NCBI GenBank assembly: GCA_002317435.1
Contig: DCIQ01000178.1
Coordinates: 1 to 7,289, forward strand
Reading direction: 5' to 3'
DNA length: 7,289 nucleotides
DNA from: Bacteroidales bacterium UBA1722
Lineage (GTDB): Bacteria; Bacteroidota; Bacteroidia; Bacteroidales; UBA932
A model generated the notes under the pieces. That model searched no databases. It was not told the origin of the DNA and saw only the letters and a list, made by a program, of their open reading frames with translations. The number at the start of each line of letters is the position of its first letter. Position 1 is the stretch's first letter. Below, piece after piece: positions 1-5,766 of this stretch. A program made the translations under genes and the position numbers.

Positions 1-322
1 TAGTGGCAGTACCTCCGTACTGGATGAAACTGGGCATCAGGAATTTCTGTCCGAAGTCAATCTCATGATTGAACATATTGTTATATGTACCTGTAGCATT
101 CACCTGCGGCAGCATACTGGCGATGGACTGCCATTTGTCCGCTTCGGCCTGACGTACGGCGAGGGAAGAATTCATAATAGTCCTGCTGTGCTGCAGTGCG
201 TATTCCTGAGCCTGTCTGAGAGAGAGTCGGTAAACGGAGGATGACGCGTTCTCATCGCCCTGAGCGGAAGAAAGCAGCGATATGGAGGCTGCGCACACTG
301 TTAGTAACAATTTTCTGATCAT
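1..322 (-). CDS. TolC-family outer membrane efflux protein, N-terminal part (3' end beyond window)
   Basis: Only the first 107 codons are present; the gene continues past the left edge. TolC-family proteins form trimeric outer-membrane channels that work with a periplasmic adaptor and an inner-membrane pump. The protein begins with a Sec signal peptide: Arg3-Lys4, then a hydrophobic stretch to about residue 19, with likely cleavage near SSA-Q (20/21). The mature part has the usual family opening: a YRLSLRQAQEYAL segment (residues 31-43), then a helix with LAVRQAEADKWQS leading to the MLPQVNATGTY turn (about residues 54-85), where the first coiled-coil helix passes into the beta barrel. The ATG overlaps the stop of the upstream TetR gene (ATGA), implying translational coupling and co-regulation. 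RND adaptor and pump genes probably follow, but they lie outside the window, so the transported substrate is unknown. Confidence 0.87.
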   Translation of the reverse strand, partial: MIRKLLLTVCAASISLLSSAQGDENASSSVYRLSLRQAQEYALQHSRTIMNSSLAVRQAEADKWQSIASMLPQVNATGTYNNMFNHEIDFGQKFLMPSFIQYGGTAT

Positions 323-942
323 CTTTTGTCTTTATTTTCTACACTTTTTACATATTCGTCTATCATTTCTATCCCCTTCGGTGTGGACACCCCGCGGAGA
401 AAGATGAACATCGTATCCTCGAGGAGTTCCCTCCTGCTGATTTCATACTGTCCCACCAGTTTCGATTCCTTTATGACATTCACTATATCAGTCATAAGAG
501 CAGTCAGGATATCGACGTCCACGAAGGTATTGAAAATACCCTGGGACTGACCCTGAAGAATCAGCCCGCGATTCTTCTCATAATTATGGGTATTTATCTT
601 GGAGACCACCCCTTCGAAGACTTCGGGATAATATTTTTCCATATCGCTGAAAAAATTATCATACATCTTCATCCGGAAATCGGTCTGATACCTGTGTACG
701 TTGAAAAAAAACTCAAGAACGTTGCCGGAATTCTGCCTGATTCTTTCTATCTGTGCGCCATACCGTTCACCCATCATGGCGGTACAGTCCCTCAAAAGAG
801 CGGATTTGTCATCGAACTGCTCATACAAAGTACGTTTGGAGATACCGCTCTCCGTGGCTATATCATCCATAGTCACAGATTTGCAGCCTCTTTCACGGAA
901 AAGGCGGCAGGCTATATCCAGTATGTGTTCTTTCGATGCCAT
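319..942 (-). CDS. TetR/AcrR-family transcriptional regulator of the adjacent efflux operon
   Basis: A 207-residue protein of typical TetR-family length. The N-terminal DNA-binding domain spans about residues 3-50: first helix KEHILDIACRLFRERG, then the helix-turn-helix TMDDIATESGISKRTLYEQF at residues 24-43, with SKRTLYEQF as recognition helix. The remaining C-terminal helices are the variable ligand-binding and dimerisation domain, so the inducer cannot be read from sequence. It is the first gene of a unit whose next gene encodes a TolC-family channel, overlapping by 4 bases. In this family such regulators usually repress their own efflux operon until a toxic compound binds. A matching inverted repeat lies in its promoter. 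The ATG at 942 is 26 bases past the -7 box and gives the standard N-terminus, so the start is well supported. Family is certain; local autorepression is inferred. Confidence 0.93.
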   Translation of the reverse strand: MASKEHILDIACRLFRERGCKSVTMDDIATESGISKRTLYEQFDDKSALLRDCTAMMGERYGAQIERIRQNSGNVLEFFFNVHRYQTDFRMKMYDNFFSDMEKYYPEVFEGVVSKINTHNYEKNRGLILQGQSQGIFNTFVDVDILTALMTDIVNVIKESKLVGQYEISRRELLEDTMFIFLRGVSTPKGIEMIDEYVKSVENKDKR

Positions 943-967
943 CCGACAAGATTCTTGAAACGGACCG

Positions 968-998
968 CAAAACTATAAAAACTAAAATAGTTTTCAAA
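968..998 (-). promoter_or_regulatory. Bacteroides-type promoter of the tetR-tolC unit
   Basis: On the minus strand a TTTG (998-995) lies 19 bases before TAGTTTTG (975-968). This is an exact match to the Bacteroidota primary sigma consensus TTTG-N19-21-TAnnTTTG. Transcription would begin around 960-965, giving a leader of about 20 bases before the regulator's ATG at 942. It is the best promoter in the window, and the inverted repeat inside its spacer suggests it is repressible. Confidence 0.75.
969..994. promoter_or_regulatory. Putative TetR operator inside the promoter spacer
   Basis: AAAACTA (978-984) and TAGTTTT (988-994) form a perfect 7-bp inverted repeat around a 3-bp centre. It lies between the -33 and -7 elements of the tetR promoter. 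A third copy of the half-site, AAAACTA at 969-975, is in direct orientation 9 bp away and overlaps the -7 box. TetR-family dimers typically bind palindromes of about this size and block RNA polymerase. The match to this regulator is inferred from position only; A/T-rich repeats can arise by chance. Confidence 0.6.
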
Positions 999-1040
999 AT
1001 TTTCTCGGCGCGGAAGATGTTGTGCAAATATTATGCCGTA

Positions 1041-2018
1041 TCAGTCACCCCATCTTTCCCCGATATAGTCGAGAATAGAGCATATCTCGTCCGGATCCAT
1101 AGTGGTCACCAGCCTGAGCCTGGTCTCCTTGAAATCCGGCAAAGCCTTGAAATAACAGGAAAGGTGACGCCGCATCTCCAGAACCCCGGTACGGTCCCCT
1201 TTTATTTCAAGTGATTTGCGCAGATGCTCCTTCGCCAGAGAAACCCTTTCCATGACACTCATCGGAGGAAGCTCTTCGCCCGTATCCAGATAATGCCGTA
1301 TCTCCCGGAATATCCACGGATGACCATAGGTGGCCCTTCCTATCATCACCCCGTCCACTCCGTAGCGTTCGAAAGCCAATGCCGCATCCTGCGGAGTCTT
1401 TATGTCACCGTTCCCGATAATGGGAATCCGCATCCTGGGGTTCTCCTTCACCTTCCCGATGAGAGTCCAGTCCGCCTCCCCCTTGTACATCTGACAGCGC
1501 GTCCGTCCGTGTATGGTAAGTGCCTTTATCCCCACATCCTGGAGCCTCTCGGCCAGTTCGACGATTATCTTCGAGTCATCATCCCAGCCAAGACGGGTCT
1601 TCACCGTTACGGGCACCTTCACGGCATCCACCACGCTCTTGGTTATCTCCACCATCCTGTCCGGATATCTCATCATGCCGGAGCCCGCCCCCCGGCGGGC
1701 AATCTTGTTCACCGGGCACCCGAAATTGATATCAATCACATCAGGGCCGGCCGCTTCCACACGCAACGCGGACTCCAGCATTGCCTCCGGCAAATGACCA
1801 TATATCTGCATCCCGATGGGCCGTTCACAGTCGTACACCTTGAGTTTGTACAGCGAACCGGGGACATCCCGGATAAGCCCGTCGGATGAGATGAATTCCG
1901 TGTACATCATATCCGCACCGTATTTCTTGCACACATAACGGAACGAGGCATCCGTCACGTCCTCCATAGGTGCAAGAAACAGAGGTTTTTCTCCCAATTC
2001 GACATTTCCGATTTTCAT
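1041..2018 (-). CDS. dusB: tRNA-dihydrouridine synthase (DusB type)
   Basis: A 325-residue FMN-dependent enzyme that uses NADPH to reduce specific uridines in the tRNA D-loop. The N-terminal TIM barrel starts with the flavin-binding PLFLAPMEDVTD segment (residues 12-23). The catalytic cysteine is C101 in INFGCPVNKI. Further active-site elements are VKTRLGW (K141), TIHGRT (H170) and the FMN-phosphate loop GNGDI (202-206). A C-terminal helical tRNA-binding domain follows. An in-frame GTG at 2039 would add seven residues, but the ATG at 2018 gives the normal family N-terminus (MKIGNVELG), and a candidate -7 box at 2039-2046 would put the transcript start after that GTG. The gene diverges from pfkA. 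No convincing terminator is seen in the 98 bases before tetR, so some read-through is possible. Assignment to DusB rather than another Dus class rests on remembered family resemblance. Confidence 0.92.
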   Translation of the reverse strand: MKIGNVELGEKPLFLAPMEDVTDASFRYVCKKYGADMMYTEFISSDGLIRDVPGSLYKLKVYDCERPIGMQIYGHLPEAMLESALRVEAAGPDVIDINFGCPVNKIARRGAGSGMMRYPDRMVEITKSVVDAVKVPVTVKTRLGWDDDSKIIVELAERLQDVGIKALTIHGRTRCQMYKGEADWTLIGKVKENPRMRIPIIGNGDIKTPQDAALAFERYGVDGVMIGRATYGHPWIFREIRHYLDTGEELPPMSVMERVSLAKEHLRKSLEIKGDRTGVLEMRRHLSCYFKALPDFKETRLRLVTTMDPDEICSILDYIGERWGD

Positions 2019-2023
2019 ATCCC

Positions 2024-2055
2024 TGTGTATTATGCGCACAAAAATAGTACATTTG
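2024..2055 (+). promoter_or_regulatory. Promoter of pfkA
   Basis: TACATTTG at 2048-2055 matches the Bacteroidota -7 element TAnnTTTG exactly. A partial -33 match, TGTG (2024-2027), lies 20 bases upstream. Transcription would start near 2060, about 15-20 bases before the pfkA ATG. An AAGG at 2065-2068 lies 8 bases before that ATG and resembles a Shine-Dalgarno sequence, although such sites are usually weak or unused in this phylum. Confidence 0.6.
2039..2046 (-). promoter_or_regulatory. Candidate -7 promoter element of dusB
   Basis: On the minus strand TATTTTTG (2046-2039) matches TAnnTTTG. No good TTTG is found at the expected distance upstream; the nearest T-rich run (2066-2063) is only 16 bases away. 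It lies about 20 bases before the ATG at 2018 and one base from the oppositely oriented pfkA -7 box. Confidence 0.4.
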
Positions 2056-2076
2056 CGTCACTAAAAGGTATCAATT

Positions 2077-3063
2077 ATGAACAAGAAAGAAATCAAACAC
2101 ATCGGTGTCCTCACTTCCGGAGGTGACGCCCCGGGCATGAACGCCGCAGTCAGGGCGGTAGTCCGCACGTGTGCTTATCTGGATGTTCAGGCGACAGCCA
2201 TAATGCACGGTTATTCCGGGATTCTGAACAAGGAATTCGTACCTATGAAGGCTCATTCCGTATCGAAAGTCATAAGTATGGGAGGTACTATTCTCAAATC
2301 CTCCAGATGTCTTGAATTCAAGGAGAGAGAATACAGGGCGAAAGCCGTGGAAAACCTCAGGGAAGCCGGTATCGACGCTCTGGTGGTCATCGGAGGCGAC
2401 GGTTCGTTCCGAGGAGCCCACTCTCTCTACACTGAATTCAACGTACCTGTAGTAGGCGTACCCGGCACTATCGACAATGACATCTACGGCACCGATTTCA
2501 CCATCGGTTTCGACACCGCAGTCAATACCGCCGTCACCGCCATCGATAAGATACGGGATACCGCCGACAGTCATAACCTGATCTTCTTCGTGGAAGTGAT
2601 GGGACGCGATGCCGGCTTCATCGGCCTCGACACTGCCATATCCACCGGAGCGGAGGCGATTCTGATTCCCGATTATACCACCACTGTTGAAGAGTTGTGC
2701 AGGTTTCTCAAGCACGACCGCCGCCAGAGCAAGAGCTCGGGAATAATTATAGTCTCAGAAGGCTGCCGCCTCGGCAACGCTACGGAAGTCGCAGCCAAAG
2801 TAAAGGAGAAACTTCCCGAATTCGAGACCCGTGTAACCACTTTAGGGCACGTCCAGAGGGGCGGCTCTCCTACCAGCGCCGACCGTGTTCTGGCCAGTGT
2901 GCTCGGTTCCGAAGCGGTGAACGCGCTGCTGAACGGATGGGAAGACGTAATGATAGGACAAAAAGCCGGAGAGACCGTCTATGTTCCTCTGGAAGATGCC
3001 TGCTACAAAAGCAGGACTGTCCAGGAAAGGAAATACGTCATCGCCAGAATGCTGGCGATATGA
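2077..3063 (+). CDS. pfkA: ATP-dependent 6-phosphofructokinase
   Basis: A 328-residue cytoplasmic enzyme that phosphorylates fructose 6-phosphate to fructose 1,6-bisphosphate, the committed step of glycolysis. The length is close to the roughly 320 residues of E. coli PfkA. Motifs in order: nucleotide-binding GVLTSGGDAPGMNAA (10-24), GGDGS (106-110), catalytic PGTIDND (129-135, with D133 as the likely base), substrate-binding EVMGRDAG (173-180), and the signature GHVQRGGSPTSADR (257-270). Gly109 in GGDG and Gly130 in PGT are the residues of ATP-using enzymes; PPi-dependent relatives carry Asp and Lys at these places. The phylum often has several PFK paralogues, some PPi-type, so the cosubstrate is inferred. 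It is a single-gene unit, diverging from dusB and converging on kbl, with a hairpin terminator after it. Start ATG follows a good -7 box. Confidence 0.96.
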   Translation: MNKKEIKHIGVLTSGGDAPGMNAAVRAVVRTCAYLDVQATAIMHGYSGILNKEFVPMKAHSVSKVISMGGTILKSSRCLEFKEREYRAKAVENLREAGIDALVVIGGDGSFRGAHSLYTEFNVPVVGVPGTIDNDIYGTDFTIGFDTAVNTAVTAIDKIRDTADSHNLIFFVEVMGRDAGFIGLDTAISTGAEAILIPDYTTTVEELCRFLKHDRRQSKSSGIIIVSEGCRLGNATEVAAKVKEKLPEFETRVTTLGHVQRGGSPTSADRVLASVLGSEAVNALLNGWEDVMIGQKAGETVYVPLEDACYKSRTVQERKYVIARMLAI

Positions 3064-3081
3064 TTCATCCTTCCATACCTT

Positions 3082-3124
3082 AAAAAACGAAGAAGGCGGC
3101 CCGAGGGTCGCCTTCTCTGCTTTT
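3082..3124. terminator. Bidirectional intrinsic terminator between pfkA and kbl
   Basis: AGAAGGCG (3091-3098) pairs perfectly with CGCCTTCT (3109-3116). Read on the plus strand the stem continues through a G-U and two G-C pairs to a four-base loop, CGAG. On the minus strand the hairpin is followed by TCG and six T (3087-3082), a good terminator for kbl. On the plus strand a weaker run of T (3121-3124) follows for pfkA. It sits in the 82-bp gap between the two converging stop codons. Confidence 0.85.
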
Positions 3125-3138
3125 CAGTGATTCACTGA
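3124..3138. repeat. Perfect 15-bp palindrome after kbl
   Basis: TCAGTGA (3124-3130) and TCACTGA (3132-3138) are perfect inverted arms around one T. The element lies 7 bases past the kbl stop, between it and the terminator hairpin. It could be an RNA stem at the kbl 3' end only if its inner pairs open to make a loop, or a protein-binding site. No function is assigned. Confidence 0.5.
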
Positions 3139-3145
3139 CAGGAAT

Positions 3146-4336
3146 CTATTTCAAAACTCCAAGTTCCTTTCCTATCTTGGTGAATGCGTCCACACACTTG
3201 TCAAGATGCTCCCTCTTATGACCGGCGCTCACCTGAACACGTATACGGGCCTGCCCTTTGGGCACTACGGGATAATAGAATCCGGTAACATAGATGCCCT
3301 CCTGCTGGAGACGTGCGGCGAAATCCTGGGACAGTTTGGCATCATACAGCATCACGGCACAGATGGCACTCTGAGTAGGCTTGATGTCGAAACCTGCATC
3401 CGTCATCCTCTTGACGAAATATGCAGTGTTCTCGTGGAGACGGTCCTGCAGTTCGTTCGTACTGGCCATCATATCGAACATACGGATACCGGCGGCAGCG
3501 ATCATGGGAGGTATTGAGTTCGAGAAGAGATACGGCCTCGAACGCTGGCGGAGCATGGCGATAATCTCCTTCTTACCGGTGGTGAATCCTCCGACAGCTC
3601 CTCCGAATGCCTTGCCGAGGGTTCCGGTCAGGATTTCTATCTTGCCTCGGAGGTCATACTGCTCAGTCACGCCACGTCCTGTCTTGCCTACGACACCGGC
3701 CGAATGGGATTCATCGACCATCACCATAGCATTGTATTTCTCTGCCAGAGCATATATCTTGTCCAGAGGACAAACATTACCATCCATCGAGAATACACCG
3801 TCGGTCACGATGAGACGATGACGCTGGGCCTGTGCGACCTTCAGGCAGTTTTCCAGTTCATCCATATCAGCATTGGCATAGCGGTAGCGCTGGGCCTTGC
3901 ACAGACGCACACCGTCGATGATGGATGCATGATTGAGCGAATCGGAGATGATGGCATCCTTCTCGTCCAGAAGAGGTTCGAAAACGCCTCCGTTCGCATC
4001 GAAACAGGCAGCATACAGAATGGTGTCCTCCGTTCCGAAGAATTCGGCGATCTTCGCTTCAAGAGTCTTATGCAAATCTCCCGTACCGCAGATGAAACGG
4101 ACAGACGACATCCCGTATCCGTGAGTATCGAGGGCTTCCTTGGCAGCCTTCACCAGTTCCGGGCTGTCGGCAAGTCCCAGATAGTTGTTGGCACAGAAAT
4201 TCAATACTTCATTCCCGCCTGCCACGGTGATGTTCGCACGCTGGGGAGAGGTAATCACTCTCTCGTTCTTATAGAGCCCCGCTTCTTCGATATTCTTGAG
4301 CTCATTCTGAAGATATGTTTGAAAATCCTTATACAT
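3146..4336 (-). CDS. kbl: Glycine C-acetyltransferase (2-amino-3-ketobutyrate CoA ligase)
   Basis: A 396-residue PLP enzyme of the alpha-oxoamine synthase family, nearly the same length as E. coli Kbl (398). It cleaves 2-amino-3-oxobutyrate with CoA to glycine and acetyl-CoA, the second step of threonine breakdown. Visible elements: LNFCANNYLGLA (45-56), SVRFICGT (78-85), NHASIIDGVRLCKA (135-148, with H136 stacking on PLP), VFSMDG (181-186), MVDESHSAG (206-214, with D208 binding the pyridine nitrogen), the PLP lysine K242 in GTLGKAFGG, and YPVVPKGQARIR (355-366). Serine palmitoyltransferase and KAPA synthase belong to the same fold family, but the NHASIIDGVRLCKA and KGQARIR stretches are the Kbl form. 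No threonine dehydrogenase gene is adjacent. It lies 65 bp after rhaA on the same strand, with its own candidate promoter. Confidence 0.95.
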   Translation of the reverse strand: MYKDFQTYLQNELKNIEEAGLYKNERVITSPQRANITVAGGNEVLNFCANNYLGLADSPELVKAAKEALDTHGYGMSSVRFICGTGDLHKTLEAKIAEFFGTEDTILYAACFDANGGVFEPLLDEKDAIISDSLNHASIIDGVRLCKAQRYRYANADMDELENCLKVAQAQRHRLIVTDGVFSMDGNVCPLDKIYALAEKYNAMVMVDESHSAGVVGKTGRGVTEQYDLRGKIEILTGTLGKAFGGAVGGFTTGKKEIIAMLRQRSRPYLFSNSIPPMIAAAGIRMFDMMASTNELQDRLHENTAYFVKRMTDAGFDIKPTQSAICAVMLYDAKLSQDFAARLQQEGIYVTGFYYPVVPKGQARIRVQVSAGHKREHLDKCVDAFTKIGKELGVLK

Positions 4337-4358
4337 GATCTGATAGGTTTATTTCACA

Positions 4359-4388
4359 CAAAAGTAATAAAAATACATACTTGCCAAG
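4359..4388 (-). promoter_or_regulatory. Candidate promoter of kbl
   Basis: On the minus strand TACTTTTG (4366-4359) matches the -7 element TAnnTTTG exactly. A partial -33 match, CTTG (4388-4385), lies 18 bases upstream, slightly closer than usual. The ATG at 4336 is about 22 bases downstream. The gap after rhaA has only a weak CGG/CCG stem and no U-run, so kbl may be expressed both from this promoter and by read-through. Confidence 0.5.
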
Positions 4389-4401
4389 CCGGATTTCCCG
4401 A

Positions 4402-5634
4402 TTATCTTTTCGATGTGACTTCCTTTTCATACGACGATATCTCCTTCAGGAAACCGGTTCCGACAGGGACGTCGTTACGGGTACAGAACTCATCATAAAC
4501 GGCTCCCCAGGGCATCGTCTTGGCCTCTTCGAGGTATGTCAGGACCTCGCAGGTCCGACCTGCCAATTCGTAGTCACGAATGATTCCGACAGGCTCAAGC
4601 ATAGCACGGAGCATACACTTCTGTGCCGCGCGTGAACCTATCACATACGCGCCTATACGGTTTATGGCACCGTCGAAATAATCCAAGCCATAATGAACCC
4701 TCTCCATGGCACCGGCACGGACGATCTCGGCGAACAATTCAAGAGTAGGGTCATCCATCAAAGTCACGTGGTCCGAATCCCAACGCACCGGACGGGATAC
4801 GTGAAGCATCAGTTCGGGAACGAACTGAAGGAGGGCGCTCACCTTGTCCGCAGGACTCTCGGTAGGATGGTAATGCCCCGTATCGATGGTGGGAATCTTG
4901 CCGTTGGCGGCGGCATATCCCGTATAGAAATCGTGGGAGCCCACGGTAAAACTCTCCAGACCGATTCCGAAGACCTTCCCCTCTATACAGTCCTTCATAT
5001 ACCCTTTCTTCTCCTCGAAAATCCTGTCCAGGGACTCCTTCAGATATGCACGGTACATATAATGATTCACGCTCATGTCCTTACATCCGTCATGCACCCA
5101 TACGTTCATGATACAGGGATCGTTCTGTGCCTTACCCATGGCATCGGCGATATCACGGCAGCGTTTTGTATGTTCCACCCAGAAATCCCTTATACCCTTG
5201 TCCGGATGGGAGAGGGAGAGGTTTCCGCTCTTGGGATGCGAGAAAGAGGTGGAGTTGAAGTCCAGCGGGGTGCCATTCTCACGGCCCCAGTCAATCCATC
5301 CCTGAAAATGTTCTGCGCCCACTTCATCCCTATCGACTTTCTTTCCGCCGAATTCTCCGTAAATCTCGTGGAGATTAAGACGATGTGTACCGGGAATCAA
5401 GGATTTGGCCTTGAGGATATCGCTACGGAGTTCATCGATATTCCTGGCTTTCCCCGGATAGTTCCCCGTAGCCTGGATACCTCCTGTCAAATCACCCGTA
5501 CTTTCGAAACCGGCGACATCATCAGCCTGCCAGCAATGCATGGAAAGATGAAAATCCTGAAGTTTATCCAATACCTTTTCGGTATCCGTACCCAATGCCG
5601 CGTAACGTTCGCGTGCTATTTCGTATGCTGTCAT
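4402..5634 (-). CDS. rhaA: L-rhamnose isomerase
   Basis: A 410-residue cytoplasmic enzyme, close to the 419 of E. coli RhaA, that converts L-rhamnose to L-rhamnulose, the first step of rhamnose use. It is a metal-dependent TIM-barrel isomerase. Recognised blocks: SMHCWQADDVAGFE (31-44), GGIQATGNYPGKAR (51-64), a FGIGLESFTVGS segment (222-233, metal ligand probably E227), TIDTGHYHPTE (249-259, D251 and H254), LHVSRPVRWDSDHV (277-290, H278, D286, D288) and GLDYFDGAINRIGAYVIG (316-333, D318). These ligand assignments follow the family pattern, not a structure. The ATG at 5634 gives the usual N-terminus. Neighbours are tsf upstream and kbl downstream; no kinase, aldolase, permease or AraC regulator is in the window, so the rest of the pathway must lie elsewhere. 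Confidence 0.95.
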   Translation of the reverse strand: MTAYEIARERYAALGTDTEKVLDKLQDFHLSMHCWQADDVAGFESTGDLTGGIQATGNYPGKARNIDELRSDILKAKSLIPGTHRLNLHEIYGEFGGKKVDRDEVGAEHFQGWIDWGRENGTPLDFNSTSFSHPKSGNLSLSHPDKGIRDFWVEHTKRCRDIADAMGKAQNDPCIMNVWVHDGCKDMSVNHYMYRAYLKESLDRIFEEKKGYMKDCIEGKVFGIGLESFTVGSHDFYTGYAAANGKIPTIDTGHYHPTESPADKVSALLQFVPELMLHVSRPVRWDSDHVTLMDDPTLELFAEIVRAGAMERVHYGLDYFDGAINRIGAYVIGSRAAQKCMLRAMLEPVGIIRDYELAGRTCEVLTYLEEAKTMPWGAVYDEFCTRNDVPVGTGFLKEISSYEKEVTSKR

Positions 5635-5638
5635 AAGA

Positions 5639-5686
5639 TATGAATTATGTAAGTCTCTTCCACAAAATTATGAATAATACATAAGT
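5639..5686 (-). repeat. Imperfect direct repeat flanking the rhaA -7 box
   Basis: On the minus strand ACTTATGTATTATTCATA (5686-5669) and ACTTACATAATTCATA (5654-5639) share ACTTA at the front and ATTCATA at the end. Their starts are 32 bp apart, about three helical turns. One copy touches the upstream edge of the candidate -7 box and the other lies downstream of it. Such pairs can be activator or repressor sites, but the region is A/T-rich and chance is a real alternative. Confidence 0.35.
5663..5670 (-). promoter_or_regulatory. Candidate -7 promoter element of rhaA
   Basis: On the minus strand TAATTTTG (5670-5663) matches TAnnTTTG, 28 bases before the rhaA ATG. No proper TTTG is found 19-21 bases upstream; the nearest is TTTA (5696-5693) at 22 bases. 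A weak -33 would fit an activator-dependent promoter, but this is inference. The strong tsf terminator just upstream implies that rhaA needs its own promoter. Confidence 0.45.
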
Positions 5687-5715
5687 AATCCATAAAAAAA
5701 CGGCCTGACATAAAC

Positions 5716-5746
5716 AAAAAAAACCGGCCCCCTCGCGGAGACCGGC
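5716..5746 (-). terminator. Strong intrinsic terminator of the rpsB-tsf unit
   Basis: On the minus strand bases 5746-5723 fold into a ten-pair stem, including three G-U pairs, closed by a GCGA loop of the stable GNRA class. A run of eight T (5723-5716) follows directly. It starts 21 bases past the tsf stop. A second T-run (5700-5694) after GGCCG (5705-5701) may act as back-up. It separates the highly expressed translation genes from rhaA. Confidence 0.92.
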
Positions 5747-5766
5747 AATATCTGTACCTGACAAGA

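Noticed and set aside
996..1003. AAAATTTT palindrome upstream of tetR
   Set aside because: An eight-base A/T palindrome is too common in such DNA to mean anything by itself, and it overlaps the -33 region already explained.
1224..1889. 221-codon plus-strand open frame opposite dusB
   Set aside because: It is rich in His, Pro and Arg, as expected for an antisense read of a coding region, and matches no family.
2071..2715. 214-codon minus-strand open frame opposite pfkA
   Set aside because: It is a shadow of the pfkA reading frame; composition is rich in Gly, Val and Asp with no domain.
4337..4401. Possible riboswitch or leader RNA before kbl
   Set aside because: The gap is only 65 bp, holds a promoter match, and shows no stable paired structure.
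3704..4498. 264-codon open frame opposite kbl and the start of the kbl-rhaA gap
   Set aside because: It is antisense to a certain gene, has no family features and no promoter in its own direction.
4693..5643. 316-codon open frame on the plus strand opposite rhaA
   Set aside because: It lies almost wholly inside rhaA on the other strand and its translation shows no recognisable domain. Long antisense frames are common opposite conserved genes with biased third positions.
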